A stretch of DNA of 64,000 nucleotides from Thermomicrobiales bacterium (GTDB taxonomy: Bacteria > Chloroflexota > Chloroflexia > Thermomicrobiales > UBA6265), in the NCBI GenBank assembly GCA_023957115.1, contig JAMLHN010000024.1, forward strand, positions 1 to 64,000. The letters are read 5' to 3'. How positions within the stretch are numbered: the stretch's first letter is position 1; each line of letters starts with the position of its first letter. Under the pieces are notes generated by a model, which was given only the letters and a program-made list of their open reading frames with translations, was not told the origin of the DNA and did no database searches. Below, piece by piece: positions 45,070-59,227 of the stretch. The position numbers were made by a program, and so were the translations under genes.

Positions 45070-45504
45070 CTAGGAAAGATCCGACGGCCGGCGACTGGAG
45101 CGACGCCGATCGCTGATCTTGAGCCGCACCTGGGCTCGGCTGAGTCGCGCCTGGGCGGCGGCCAGGTCCGTGCGGTCTCCCCCCTTCGAGATGGCCTCTT
45201 CTGCGCGGCGGCGAGCTTCCTCGGCTCGCTGAAGATCGATCTCCTCGATCTTCTCCGCGACGTCCGCCAGGACGATCACCTTATCCGGCATCACTTCCAT
45301 GAACCCGCCGAAGACGACCATCGACTGCTCGGTGTTTCCCTTCTTCACGCGCAGCTCACCGGCCGAAAGGGTTGTCACCAGCGGGGCATGAGTTGGAAGA
45401 ATGCCCATCATCCCTTCGGAACCGGGCGCGCTGACCAGATCGACATCGGTCTCGGAGAAGACGATGCGCTCATTGGTCACGATCTCGACAGATAGGGTTG
45501 CCAC
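45070..45504 (-). CDS. atpC: F1 ATP synthase epsilon subunit
   Basis: A 144-residue central-stalk subunit that couples and can inhibit rotation. The N-terminal beta-barrel carries SAPGSEGMMGILPTHAPLVT and GELRVKKGNTEQSMVVFGGFMEV. The C-terminal helical hairpin (about 88-135) is followed by a basic tail RRRSSRRPS. The position after atpD is canonical. Confidence 0.95.
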   Translation of the reverse strand: MATLSVEIVTNERIVFSETDVDLVSAPGSEGMMGILPTHAPLVTTLSAGELRVKKGNTEQSMVVFGGFMEVMPDKVIVLADVAEKIEEIDLQRAEEARRRAEEAISKGGDRTDLAAAQARLSRAQVRLKISDRRRSSRRPSDLS

Positions 45505-45573
45505 CGGGCATTCTCCTGGGAATGGAGCGCCGCATTGGACGCCCCATTCTGTTCGTTGCTTGTCTTCACTGCC

Positions 45574-47911
<2,338 letters not shown>

Positions 47912-47973
47912 CGTATCCTCCTCGCCGGTGGCCGCCCGTTACAGCAGCCCGGCTCCGGCGCGGTTCGCGCTCG

Positions 47974-49530
<1,557 letters not shown>

Positions 49531-49579
49531 TCACCAGGGCTTCCGCGAAGCGGGTCCAGCCGGTGCACGTGTCGTGTCG

Positions 49580-50116
49580 TTATGCGTTGGTTGTCGTCAG
49601 TCGCTCGTGCAACCGGCGAAGCTGACTGGAAACGCTGCCGTCGATCAGGTTGTCGCCGATCCGGGCGACCATGCCGCCAATGATGGCGGGGTCCACGCTG
49701 GACCGGACTTCGACATCCCGGCCGACGAGCTCTGAAAGCTGCTTCTTGATCATTGATTCGGCCGCGTCATCCAGCGAAACCGCGGTCGTGACATCGGCCA
49801 TCACGATTCCCTTTTCCTTGAGCACCAGTGCCTGGTACTGCTCGTAGATTTCGGGAACCGTGGCAAGCCGGCGGCGTTCCTGTAGCAGTCGGGTCAACCG
49901 CTGCGCGTCCGGCTGGCTGGTCTCCATCGCTTTGTCGAGCAGGGCTTGCTTGTCCGCTTCCGATGTCTTCGGGCTTTCCAGGAAACTGCGTGTGACCGGA
50001 TCGGACATGACCGCATTCAGGATGGAAAGATCGGACTCCCACGCGTCGAAACTCTGGGAATCACGTGCGATCTCGAACACTGCCTGAGCGTATCGTCTGG
50101 CTACTGTACTCGCCAC
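49580..50116 (-). CDS. atpH: F1 ATP synthase delta subunit
   Basis: A 178-residue peripheral-stalk protein linking b to the top of F1. It begins ASTVARRYAQAVFEIARDS, the typical helical N-terminus, and ends with VRSSVDPAIIGGMVARIGDNLIDGSV, the C-terminal signature. It lies between b and alpha. Confidence 0.95.
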   Translation of the reverse strand: MASTVARRYAQAVFEIARDSQSFDAWESDLSILNAVMSDPVTRSFLESPKTSEADKQALLDKAMETSQPDAQRLTRLLQERRRLATVPEIYEQYQALVLKEKGIVMADVTTAVSLDDAAESMIKKQLSELVGRDVEVRSSVDPAIIGGMVARIGDNLIDGSVSSQLRRLHERLTTTNA

Positions 50117-50137
50117 GAAAAGTCTGCTCCGATCCTG

Positions 50138-50641
50138 TTAGGCGTTCTTGGCGCCCGACGCAGCCTCGCTAAGCGTTGCTTCGATGAGTTCTGCCTGCGC
50201 TGCTGGATCGAGCTCCTTGCGGACGATCTGCCCAGCCGCCAGAACGGCGAGATCGGCAACCTCGGCGCGAAGCTGCTGCCGCGCCTGCTCGGTTTCCGCG
50301 CGCAGCGATGCCTGAGCGCGCGCCATGTACTCATCGGATTGCTTGGCTGCTTCTTCACGGGCACGCGCAATCGAGGCGTCGCCCTGCTCCCGTGCCTGCG
50401 CAAGGATGACCTGGGCCTCCCGGCGCGCTTCGGCGAGCACTTCGTCATTCTTGGCTGCGGTGGCCTGAAGCTGATCCTGCATCTTCTGCGCAGCTTCGAG
50501 ACCTTCCTGCACGCGCGCCTGCCGTTCGTCCAGGGTCTTCAGGATGGGCTTGGAACCGAATTTCCAAAGCAACACCACGAAAACAACGAACGCGGCGATC
50601 TGCGCGACGAGTTTCCACAAATCGATCCCGAGGGCATCCAT
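50138..50641 (-). CDS. atpF: F0 ATP synthase b subunit
   Basis: A 167-residue stator subunit. One N-terminal TM helix (LVAQIAAFVVFVVLLWKFGSKPI, about 11-33) is followed by a long Ala/Glu/Gln/Arg-rich coiled coil running to the end. The LWKFGSKPILKTLDERQARVQEGLE block is typical of bacterial b subunits. Only one b gene is present, so it should act as a homodimer. Confidence 0.95.
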   Translation of the reverse strand: MDALGIDLWKLVAQIAAFVVFVVLLWKFGSKPILKTLDERQARVQEGLEAAQKMQDQLQATAAKNDEVLAEARREAQVILAQAREQGDASIARAREEAAKQSDEYMARAQASLRAETEQARQQLRAEVADLAVLAAGQIVRKELDPAAQAELIEATLSEAASGAKNA

Positions 50642-50773
50642 AACTTAACCGGCTCCCGGCACGACGTTGCGCTCGAAACCGGGGAATCCCGGCTCCAGCA
50701 TACGCGGCCCGCGTCTGTCCGATGTGTCGTTGGGCCCGGCGGCTATCGCCACCGGACCCCAAGCGAAACCGCT

Positions 50774-51016
50774 CTAGACGAACAGAATGATGATCGCGAT
50801 AACGAACGCGTAGATCGCGACGGCCTCGGCGAGCGCCGCGCCGATGATCATCGTCGATCGGATCTCACCGGCCGCTTCCGGATTTCGGCCGAGCGCCGTC
50901 ATGGCGCCATAGACCGCCAGTCCGATACCAATGGCCGGGCCGAGACCACCGAGACCGATGGCAATGCCACCACCGATGTATCGTACGGCCTCCGGGTCGG
51001 TAATACCTCCGAACAC
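50774..51016 (-). CDS. atpE: F0 ATP synthase c subunit
   Basis: An 80-residue hairpin of two TM helices that forms the c-ring. GGGIAIGLGGLGPAIGIGLA makes TM1, ALGRNPEAAGEIRSTM is the polar loop, and TM2 carries the ion-binding Glu in GAALAEAVAIYAFVIAI. The Gln of TM1 needed for sodium binding is absent, so proton coupling is expected. The start is GTG at 51016, decided by the strong GGAGGAGGAT site just upstream; longer frames to 51250 lack family support. Confidence 0.96.
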   Translation of the reverse strand: MFGGITDPEAVRYIGGGIAIGLGGLGPAIGIGLAVYGAMTALGRNPEAAGEIRSTMIIGAALAEAVAIYAFVIAIIILFV

Positions 51017-51164
51017 GTTGATCCTCCTCCGCCAGTCTGCAAACGTGTCAGCTGACGATCTGTTTGTGCCAGAGCCGACCCGTGCCGACTCTTCACGATC
51101 TCTCCGAGCCCGGCCTCCGCCAGCCCAGTCCCTGGGCGCGCGGTCCGGACGCAGTACGCGAAAT

Positions 51165-52088
51165 TTAGTCCCCGACCGCCCGGGGGTACTCCGAAGCCGT
51201 GGGCGCCAGGCCCGTTGCTTCGGCGTGCTCCTCGTGCGAATCGTCCCCATGATCGTGCGCGGCGGCGATGGCGATGTAGACCAGCGTCAACATTGCAAAG
51301 ACCAGCGCCTGAATCGTGCCGAACATGAGCTCGAGGAAGAGGAACACCACCGGAACAAGCACCGGTATCACCAAGAAACCGATCTTGGCGGTGATGGCGT
51401 ACATCACGCCCAGCAGCGCCTCACCGGCAAAGACATTGCCAAAGAGTCGGGCTGAAAGCGAGATGATGCGCGAGAACTCGCCGATCACTTCGATCGGGAA
51501 GAGGAACGGCGGATTGGCCATGTGCTTGATGCGGCCACCGACGCCGTGGGATTTGATTCCATAGTATTGGATGGCGGTAAAGGATACGATGGCCATCGCA
51601 AGGGTCATGTTCAGATCGGCAGTCGGCGGACGAAGAATGGGGACCAGCACTTCGTGCGCGCCTTCTTCTTCGGTTGCCGCGGTGGAATAGAGCGCCTGAC
51701 CGCCATCGGCCGTTCCGGCGGCGATCACGGCCGTGCTGGCATGCTCGTCACCCCCAACGGTGCGCTCGATACCGATGGTGCCGACGCCGGGGAGGAGCCC
51801 TGTGTAATTTGCAAAGAGAATAAAGATGAAAAGACCCGAGACGAGCGGGAAGACCTTCCGCCCGAACGCCTTGCCACCCGACCCTTCGGTGAGGCCCGAC
51901 AGCAATTCCACCAACATCTCGACCGCGGCCTGGAAGCGTCCCGGAACCATCTTCACGTTCCGGCCAACCCACCAAAAGACGATCAGGATGATAGCCATGA
52001 CAACGAACATCATGAACATCGAATTGGTTACCGAAAGGGGTCCGACCTTGAAGAGCTCTTCGGCCGCCAGCTCGATATGGACTTCCAT
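51165..52088 (-). CDS. atpB: F0 ATP synthase a subunit
   Basis: The 307-residue proton-channel subunit. The essential Arg lies in SLSARLFGNVFAGEAL, and the preceding PPTADLNMTLAMAIV block is family-typical. Between TM2 and TM3 there is an unusual polar insertion of about 40 residues (roughly 108-148, including GGDEHASTAVIAAGTADGGQ). The C-terminus has a His/Asp/Glu-rich tail (HDHGDDSHEEHAEA). The insertion probably lies outside the membrane on the periplasmic side; this is inferred from topology. Confidence 0.95.
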   Translation of the reverse strand: MEVHIELAAEELFKVGPLSVTNSMFMMFVVMAIILIVFWWVGRNVKMVPGRFQAAVEMLVELLSGLTEGSGGKAFGRKVFPLVSGLFIFILFANYTGLLPGVGTIGIERTVGGDEHASTAVIAAGTADGGQALYSTAATEEEGAHEVLVPILRPPTADLNMTLAMAIVSFTAIQYYGIKSHGVGGRIKHMANPPFLFPIEVIGEFSRIISLSARLFGNVFAGEALLGVMYAITAKIGFLVIPVLVPVVFLFLELMFGTIQALVFAMLTLVYIAIAAAHDHGDDSHEEHAEATGLAPTASEYPRAVGD

Positions 52089-52096
52089 GCTCGCCG

Positions 52097-52483
52097 TTAC
52101 TCCCGATTTTCGCGACCGGACTGACTCCGGCCGGCTCGATCCTCGCCCACCTCGCCCGCGTGTTGCCGTGCGGGCATGATGCGCTCGATATTCCGCGTTA
52201 CGACGCCGGGACGCGTCCCGGCGCGGCCAAGCTTAGACAGCTCATAGAGCTGATACCCGGCGGCGACTATTGCGACCCCGACCCCAACCAGCGTAAGCCA
52301 GGGTTCGGTGCCAAACTCCCTATCCAGGAGTACTCCGCCGATGATGAACACAACGACGGTCGCAACAATAGAGCAACCTAGGCCTGCTGCGACTCCGGTT
52401 GCTCTCACCTGTTTCGTATCGATCGGAGAAGGGTTCTGTCGCAAGGGCGACGTCAATCCTTTCTTGATTGCGAACTTTATCAC
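52097..52483 (-). CDS. AtpZ/AtpI-family F0F1 assembly protein
   Basis: A 128-residue protein with two TM helices (about 30-52 and 62-80: GLGCSIVATVVVFIIGGVLLD and LTLVGVGVAIVAAGYQLYEL). This is the AtpZ/AtpI layout found at the head of many atp operons. AtpI helps assemble the c-ring, and AtpZ/AtpI can form a Mg or Ca channel in Bacillus. The C-terminal tail is polar and basic. The start is GTG at 52483. It is divergent from the MATE transporter across 122 bp that contain a GATGGC-TCGG-GCCATC hairpin. Confidence 0.8.
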   Translation of the reverse strand: MIKFAIKKGLTSPLRQNPSPIDTKQVRATGVAAGLGCSIVATVVVFIIGGVLLDREFGTEPWLTLVGVGVAIVAAGYQLYELSKLGRAGTRPGVVTRNIERIMPARQHAGEVGEDRAGRSQSGRENRE

Positions 52484-52605
52484 AATCTCGCTGGTGGAAC
52501 CATTGTTTTGCGACTGCTAGGATGGCTCGGGCCATCCGTGCCGGCGATTGTCGACTGGCGCGGTTTTTTCATGGTTCGGATCCAGGAGCCCGGGAGCCCA
52601 CAACG

Positions 52606-54015
52606 ATGTCTGAGACCGGCGCCATTCCTGCGGAGGTAGAGCTGACCGCCATCGAGGCTCCGCAGCGGCCGATGGATCGACGGCGGGTGCTTGGAATGGC
52701 CATTCCGATCATCGGCGAGAATCTGCTGCAGACGATGGTCGGCGCGGTCGACACCCTCCTGGTTGCCCGGCTCGGCAGCGTGGCCGTTGCCGGCGTCGGC
52801 ACCGCGGTCGAGTTCGTCTATTTCATCATTTCGATCTTGATCGCCCTCGAAATCGGCGCCACCGTTCTCGTTTCGCAGGCATTTGGGGCGGGGCAATCCG
52901 CTCGCGTCCGTGAAATCGCACGACAGGCCCTCGTCTGGGGAATTCTCCTCGCGATCCCCGTATCGGTTGCCGGGTATCTCCTGGCGCCATCCGTGATTCA
53001 GCTTTTCGGGACCGAGCAGGCGGTCGCAGACTATGCGACCCGGTACCTACAGATCACTGCGGCAACCAGCATCTTCCTCCTGCTGACGTTCGTAGGCGGC
53101 GCCATCTTTCGCGGAGTTGGCGATAGCCGGACGCCACTCTATGCCTCGCTGGTTGCGAATATTGTCAATGTCTTCCTCTCCTATGGGTTGATCTTCGGGC
53201 ACTTTGGGCTGCCGGAGATGGGCGTCGAAGGAAGCGCCTGGGGTGCGGCGATCGGGCGCAGCGTCTCGGCCGCCATTCTCCTCGGACTGCTTTTGTCGGG
53301 ACGGCGGCAAATCGGATTGCGCACCACCGGATCCTGGCGTCCGAATCTTTCGATCGGCCGGCAGCTGCTCAAACTGGGTCTACCGGCGTCGGCCGAGCAG
53401 GTCATCTCGTCAGCCGGGTTCATGACCATGCTCTTCGTGGTCGCCAAGATTGGCACCGACGCACTGGCCGCACAGCAGATTGCGTTCACCGCGCTGAATA
53501 TCGGGTATATGCCCGCGTTTGGATTCGGAATCGCGGTGACCGCCCTGGTCGGACAAAGCATTGGCGCGAACAAGATTGGCGAGGCTGGCATCGCCGCGCA
53601 GATTGGAGCGCGGACTTCGTTGATCGCGCTTGCCGTAGCGGGAATTGTGTTCTTTGTGCTCGCCGGACCGATCATGCGCGTGTTTACCGATGAGCCAGAG
53701 GTGGTCGCCCAGGGAATCAATGGATTACGCGCCCTGGCCATCAGCCTGCCCTTCTGGGGGCTCTGGTTCGTCTTTGGCGGAGCGCTTCGTGGGACGGGAG
53801 ACACGGTGACCCCGCTCATCGTCGAAGGCATAGCGGTTTGGTCGGCCGTGCTGCTGGGTCTTGCCGCCGTTCATTTCTTCGATGTTGGGCTCGGCACGGT
53901 GTGGGGAATGTTCATCATCGTCTCCCCGTTGGCCGCTCTGGCCAACAACCGGCGATTCCGGCGTCGGCTCGCGCACGTGGTCTTTTCGCACCCCGCCCCC
54001 ACCCCGGTCGGCTGA
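52606..54015 (+). CDS. MATE-family multidrug/toxin efflux transporter
   Basis: A 469-residue protein with twelve predicted TM helices in two homologous halves. Halves begin VLGMAIPIIGENLLQTMVGAVDTLLVARLG and LLKLGLPASAEQVISSAGFMTMLFVVAKIG, the MatE repeat signature. The mid-repeat FRGVGDSRTPLYASLVANIVN and LRGTGDTVTPLIVEGIAV are typical. Drug or metabolite export driven by H or Na gradients is the family role; the substrate is unknown. The start is ATG 52606; an upstream frame to 52468 overlaps the atp promoter region and is not conserved. Confidence 0.9.
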   Translation: MSETGAIPAEVELTAIEAPQRPMDRRRVLGMAIPIIGENLLQTMVGAVDTLLVARLGSVAVAGVGTAVEFVYFIISILIALEIGATVLVSQAFGAGQSARVREIARQALVWGILLAIPVSVAGYLLAPSVIQLFGTEQAVADYATRYLQITAATSIFLLLTFVGGAIFRGVGDSRTPLYASLVANIVNVFLSYGLIFGHFGLPEMGVEGSAWGAAIGRSVSAAILLGLLLSGRRQIGLRTTGSWRPNLSIGRQLLKLGLPASAEQVISSAGFMTMLFVVAKIGTDALAAQQIAFTALNIGYMPAFGFGIAVTALVGQSIGANKIGEAGIAAQIGARTSLIALAVAGIVFFVLAGPIMRVFTDEPEVVAQGINGLRALAISLPFWGLWFVFGGALRGTGDTVTPLIVEGIAVWSAVLLGLAAVHFFDVGLGTVWGMFIIVSPLAALANNRRFRRRLAHVVFSHPAPTPVG

Positions 54016-54057
54016 CCGCGAACGCGTGCTCGGCTCATCCGCCAGACGTCATGTCGC

Positions 54058-54087
54058 TTGACGCTCCTTTTTAGCCGCCCGTATCAT
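54058..54087 (+). promoter_or_regulatory. Candidate sigma-70-type promoter for rny
   Basis: TTGACG at 54058-54063 and TATCAT at 54082-54087 are separated by 18 bp. Both are close to consensus. Transcription would start near 54095, giving a leader of about 130 bases to the rny start. Confidence 0.55.
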
Positions 54088-54121
54088 CGGCGATGGGGAA
54101 TTGGGTGGGTTTGCAACAGAA

Positions 54122-54146
54122 GCGTACCGGGTGACAACCGGTATGC
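54122..54146. promoter_or_regulatory. Hairpin in the rny leader
   Basis: GCGTACCGG-GTGACAA-CCGGTATGC can form an eight- to nine-base-pair stem with one G-U pair. It lies about 80 bp before the rny start and downstream of the candidate promoter. As RNase Y is an endonuclease, a stem in its own leader could matter for autoregulation; this is speculative. Confidence 0.35.
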
Positions 54147-54227
54147 GTTTCCCCAACACTCCCACACCTCCCAACATTGAGCTGAACGAGATTCCCGTTG
54201 TGGGAACGAATTCAAGGAGCAGTCACC

Positions 54228-55793
<1,566 letters not shown>

Positions 55794-55818
55794 CACCTTC
55801 CGCAAGCACATATCGACG

Positions 55819-55850
55819 GGGACGGATTCATATCCGTCCCTTTTCTTTTT
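55819..55850 (+). terminator. Rho-independent terminator after rny
   Basis: GGGACGGAT (55819-55827), loop TCAT, ATCCGTCCC (55832-55840) and then TTTTCTTTTT. A perfect nine-base-pair stem with a long T-run; it lies 26 bp after the stop codon. Confidence 0.9.
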
Positions 55851-56129
55851 CGCAGCGGTACCGTACTTCCAGGATATTGTTTATCCACGAAGAGGCGAAG
55901 ATCGCCATTTTGGACTATCCTTGGCGCGGAAGCTGGGATTTCGGGCCGTTGCAAACCGCTCGCCCAACACGGGTCACACGGCCCACGGGCGTTCGAGAAT
56001 GTTGCAGCGGCTTTGCATTGTCCGGCTCGAGAATTTGTGTCAGAGCAGGAATGTCCTGTTCGTGGTCGCCCGGCCGAATAACCGCGGACTCGCCGTCGAC
56101 GTAGTGGGCCGTTTGGAGAACGTTCGAAA
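55851..56129. other. Spacer upstream of the SpoVS-domain gene, no gene seen
   Basis: No supported coding region, tRNA or convincing promoter was found in these 279 bp. It must contain the promoter of the SpoVS-domain gene, since a terminator closes the rny unit just before it. Confidence 0.5.
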
Positions 56130-56693
56130 ATGGATCGGTTCTTTAGCAAACTCGACCTTCGTGACATCAAGATCAAGCCTGAAGGTAGTCGCTTCCTTCC
56201 GGACGATGACGAGGTCGAAGTTCTCGATGAGCCATCGGTCGCGTCCGTCACGTATGAGGAGGAGACGGTCGAGCTGGCCGAAGAAACTGACGCTGAACCG
56301 AACGACTCCGTGTTCGAGAACAATGGCCACATCGTCTCGACCACCTACGAGCGTATCGAGGTCACCGAGTGGAGTACGCCGGCGGGTATTGCCGACGCGC
56401 CAATCGACGCGGTTCCACTGGATGAAGGCGATACCGAGGTGCTCAAGGTATCGGCAAAGTCGCGGCCGAGCGCGGTGGCCGGCGCCATTGCCGGCGTCGT
56501 GCGCGAAAACGGCCGGGCTGAGGTGCAAGCCATCGGCGCAGGCGCCACCAATCAGGCGATCAAAGCCATTGCGATCGCACGGGAATATCTACTCGAAACC
56601 GATATCGACGCGATCTGCGTACCCGCCTTCATCGATGTCACCATCGACAACGAAGAGCGTACCGCGATCCGCCTGGTGATCGAACGTCGCTAA
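56130..56693 (+). CDS. SpoVS-domain (Alba-like) protein with acidic N-terminal extension
   Basis: The last 85 residues (103-187) are a full SpoVS domain: EVLKVSAKSRPSAVAGAIAG, AIGAGATNQAIKAIAIAREYL and PAFIDVTIDNEERTAIRLVI. A stand-alone SpoVS is about 86 residues, so the 102-residue front is an addition. It is strongly acidic (many Glu and Asp between 24 and 80) and probably disordered. SpoVS-like proteins bind nucleic acid and affect cell division and development; sporulation is not implied, as no sporulation genes are seen. It lies downstream of rny with a PHP-domain gene following by 14 bp. Confidence 0.88.
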   Translation: MDRFFSKLDLRDIKIKPEGSRFLPDDDEVEVLDEPSVASVTYEEETVELAEETDAEPNDSVFENNGHIVSTTYERIEVTEWSTPAGIADAPIDAVPLDEGDTEVLKVSAKSRPSAVAGAIAGVVRENGRAEVQAIGAGATNQAIKAIAIAREYLLETDIDAICVPAFIDVTIDNEERTAIRLVIERR

Positions 56694-56707
56694 ATCGTTC
56701 GGTTCGT

Positions 56708-57574
56708 GTGGCCTTCATGACTACCCTCGCTCCCTCGAGCGTCGACCTCCATTGCCACAGCACCGCCTCTGACGGACTTCTTTCCCCCGCCGGGCTGGTC
56801 GCCTATGCCGCCGAGCGGGGGGTTATGACGATCGGGCTTACCGACCACGACTCCACGAGCGGAGTAGCCGACGCTATCGAGACCGGTCGCCAGCACGGAA
56901 TCAAAATCGTTCCCGGCGTCGAGCTGAGCGCTGAGATCGCATCGCTCCAGGCGCATATCCTGGGCTACTTCATCGATCCGGACTCCGCGTCCCTGCAAGG
57001 CGAGTTTGCCTGGATGAACGAATCCCGGCGTGAGCGCGTCGAGCGCATCTGCGCGAATCTGAATGCCGCCGGAATCACGATCGACGCGACCGAAGTCCTT
57101 GCCCTGGCCGGCAATGGCACCGTCGGACGCCCGCATGTCGCCCGGGTGCTGATTGCCAACGGCTATGCCAGCAGCATCTCGGATGCCTTCGATCGTTTTC
57201 TCACTCGTGGAAAACCAGGCTATGCCCTTTCGGAAAAGATCACCCCCGAAGGCGCAATCGGGGCGATCAACCGAGCCGGCGGCGTGGCAGTACTTGCTCA
57301 CCCCTGGAGCACGAAGAATCCACGAGCCGCGGTGGAACGGCTGGCTCCAGCAGGACTGACCGGACTCGAATGCTATTACGGCGAGTACACGCCAGATGTG
57401 CGTTCCGATCTGGCCGCGCTGGCCGCCGAATTTGGGCTGATTGCGACGGGTGGAAGCGATTTCCATGGCAAAGGGGTGAAGTCGACCGATCTCGGTGGCG
57501 TCGTGGTTCCGCCTGAAGCGGTCGAAGCGCTCCGGGCAGCCGCCGATCAGATTCGGACGCAGGCGGCATCGTGA
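56708..57574 (+). CDS. PHP-domain phosphoesterase (RNase AM/YciV/TrpH-like)
   Basis: A 288-residue PHP metal-dependent phosphoesterase. The metal site is complete: VDLHCHSTASDGLLSP, GLTDHDSTSGVADAI, VPGVELSAE, VLAHPWS and TGGSDFHGKG. This set and length match the YciV/RNase AM group, which has 5'-3' exonuclease and 3',5'-bisphosphatase activity on short RNA and pAp. That would agree with the rny neighbourhood. The start is GTG 56708 or ATG 56717. Its stop overlaps ispD by 4 bp (GTGA). Confidence 0.88.
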   Translation: MAFMTTLAPSSVDLHCHSTASDGLLSPAGLVAYAAERGVMTIGLTDHDSTSGVADAIETGRQHGIKIVPGVELSAEIASLQAHILGYFIDPDSASLQGEFAWMNESRRERVERICANLNAAGITIDATEVLALAGNGTVGRPHVARVLIANGYASSISDAFDRFLTRGKPGYALSEKITPEGAIGAINRAGGVAVLAHPWSTKNPRAAVERLAPAGLTGLECYYGEYTPDVRSDLAALAAEFGLIATGGSDFHGKGVKSTDLGGVVVPPEAVEALRAAADQIRTQAAS

Positions 57575-58254
57575 CCGCGGCGGCAATCATCGTCGCTGCG
57601 GGTTCCGGGCAGCGGTTTGGAAATGCCGGCAAGTCGTTCTCACCGGTGGCCGGCGCCCCAATGGCCTGGTGGTCGATTCAGGCGGCGAATGCCGCGACGT
57701 CGGTCGACGAAATCGTCCTGGTCTGCGGATCGCATTCACACGATGCGGGCATCGCGCTGGCCGCCGAGCTTCGCACGGCCAAACTGGTTCGCGTGGTGCT
57801 CGGTGGTGAACGGCGGCAGGATTCGGCCCTGGCGGGTATCGGCGCGACAACCGAGGCGGCAACGATCGTTGCCATTCACGACGCGGCCCGACCGCTGGTG
57901 ACCCCTGATCTCTTCGATGCCACCATCGCCACAGCACGTTCGTTCGGTGCGGCCATTGCTGCCATTCCGGTTTCGGACACGATCAAACGCGTGGCAGCGT
58001 CTCAGGTCGTTCAGACGGTGCCAAGGGACGATCTGGTCCGCGTACAGACACCGCAGGCATTTCAGAAGGAGCTCCTGATCGCGGCATTTGCGGCAGCAGA
58101 GGAGCATGGCAGGTCGGTAACGGATGAAGCGTCGCTCATCGAATCGCTGGGACATCCGGTTCACATCGTTCCCGGCTCGTCTGACAATCTGAAGGTCACC
58201 TATCCGGCCGATCTTGCGATGGTCAATGCGCTGCTCCGTGCGAGAATCCGATGA
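57571..58254 (+). CDS. ispD: 2-C-methyl-D-erythritol 4-phosphate cytidylyltransferase
   Basis: IspD makes CDP-ME in the MEP pathway to isoprenoids. The 227-residue protein has the CTP loop AAAIIVAAGSGQRFGNAGKSF, the IHDAARPLVTPDLF metal region, IPVSDTIKRV and VQTPQAFQKELL, all family signatures. It starts with GTG, within the end of the PHP gene, and overlaps ispF by 4 bp. The loop reads GSGQRFGNAGKSF, where many homologues have a second basic residue; the lysine is kept. Confidence 0.95.
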   Translation: MTAAAIIVAAGSGQRFGNAGKSFSPVAGAPMAWWSIQAANAATSVDEIVLVCGSHSHDAGIALAAELRTAKLVRVVLGGERRQDSALAGIGATTEAATIVAIHDAARPLVTPDLFDATIATARSFGAAIAAIPVSDTIKRVAASQVVQTVPRDDLVRVQTPQAFQKELLIAAFAAAEEHGRSVTDEASLIESLGHPVHIVPGSSDNLKVTYPADLAMVNALLRARIR

Positions 58255-58745
58255 TTCGTACTGGTATCGGCTATGACATTCACCCATTCGCGGAGAACCG
58301 GCGGCTCGTGCTCGGTGGTGTGGAGATTCCGTCAGACCGAGGACTGGCCGGGCATTCGGACGCCGACGTGCTGCTCCACGCGCTGGCAGATGCGCTCCTC
58401 GGAGCGGCCTCGCTAGGCGATATCGGGCATCGCTTTCCTCCCTCAGATCAGTCGATCGTGGACATCGACAGTCGCATCATCCTGCGCGCATCGGCGACAC
58501 AAGTTCGCGAGGCGGGATACCTGATCTCGAATGTCGATGTAACGGTCATCGCCGAACAGCCGCGGATTGCGCCGCATATCGAAGCGATGCGCGCCGCGAT
58601 TGCGGTCGATCTTGGCATTCCAGCCACGGCGATCGGGATCAAGGCCACGACGAACGAGCAATTGGGGGCGATCGGTCGCGGCGAAGGCATTGCCGCGCTC
58701 GCGATTGCGACCATCATCGACCGCGCATTCTGGGAACGGCAATGA
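58251..58745 (+). CDS. ispF: 2-C-methyl-D-erythritol 2,4-cyclodiphosphate synthase
   Basis: IspF cyclises CDP-ME-2-phosphate in the MEP pathway. The 164-residue trimeric zinc enzyme opens [12 protein letters not shown] with the Asp/His zinc ligands, and has [28 protein letters not shown] and [21 protein letters not shown]. All are canonical. ispE, the intervening step, is not in the window. Overlaps tie it to ispD and dtd. Confidence 0.97.
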   Translation: MIRTGIGYDIHPFAENRRLVLGGVEIPSDRGLAGHSDADVLLHALADALLGAASLGDIGHRFPPSDQSIVDIDSRIILRASATQVREAGYLISNVDVTVIAEQPRIAPHIEAMRAAIAVDLGIPATAIGIKATTNEQLGAIGRGEGIAALAIATIIDRAFWERQ

Positions 58746-59227
58746 AGGCGGTATTGCAACGCGTGACGCGCGCTTCGGTTGCCGTCGATGGCGCAATCGC
58801 CGGCCACATCGATGACGGGCTGCTGATTCTCGTCTGCGTGGTGCCGACCGACACCAAGGAGCTTGCGGGCCAGCTTGCGAGCAAGATTGCGAATCTGCGC
58901 ATCCTGGAAGACGACGAGGGAAAGATGAACCGATCGTTGCTGGATTTGCCCGCGGACAGGCCACGCGCGTTGGTGGTCTCGCAGTTCACTCTGGCTGCCG
59001 ATGCGCGAAAAGGACGACGTCCCAGCTTTGCCGGCGCGGCCCGTCCGGACCAGGCGGTTCCCCTGCTGGAGGTGTTCTGCGCGACGTTGAACGAATGCGG
59101 GATCGCAACCGAAACTGGTATCTTCGGTGCGCACATGGAGGTGTCTCTGGTGAACGATGGACCGGTGACCATCTGGCTCGATACCGACGAGCTCTACGGA
59201 GCCAGTACACGCAAGGGCGACGAATGA
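58742..59227 (+). CDS. dtd: D-aminoacyl-tRNA deacylase
   Basis: DTD removes D-amino acids (and glycine from tRNA-Ala) from mischarged tRNA. The 161-residue protein begins [17 protein letters not shown] and carries the catalytic SQFTLAAD motif and the cross-dimer Gly-Pro motif in [27 protein letters not shown] is also typical. It slightly exceeds the usual 145-150 residues through a C-terminal tail. Confidence 0.95.
   Translation: MKAVLQRVTRASVAVDGAIAGHIDDGLLILVCVVPTDTKELAGQLASKIANLRILEDDEGKMNRSLLDLPADRPRALVVSQFTLAADARKGRRPSFAGAARPDQAVPLLEVFCATLNECGIATETGIFGAHMEVSLVNDGPVTIWLDTDELYGASTRKGDE

Noticed and set aside
51017..51250. Long version of the ATP synthase c subunit
   Set aside because: The c subunit is about 80 residues, and a strong ribosome-binding site precedes GTG 51016.
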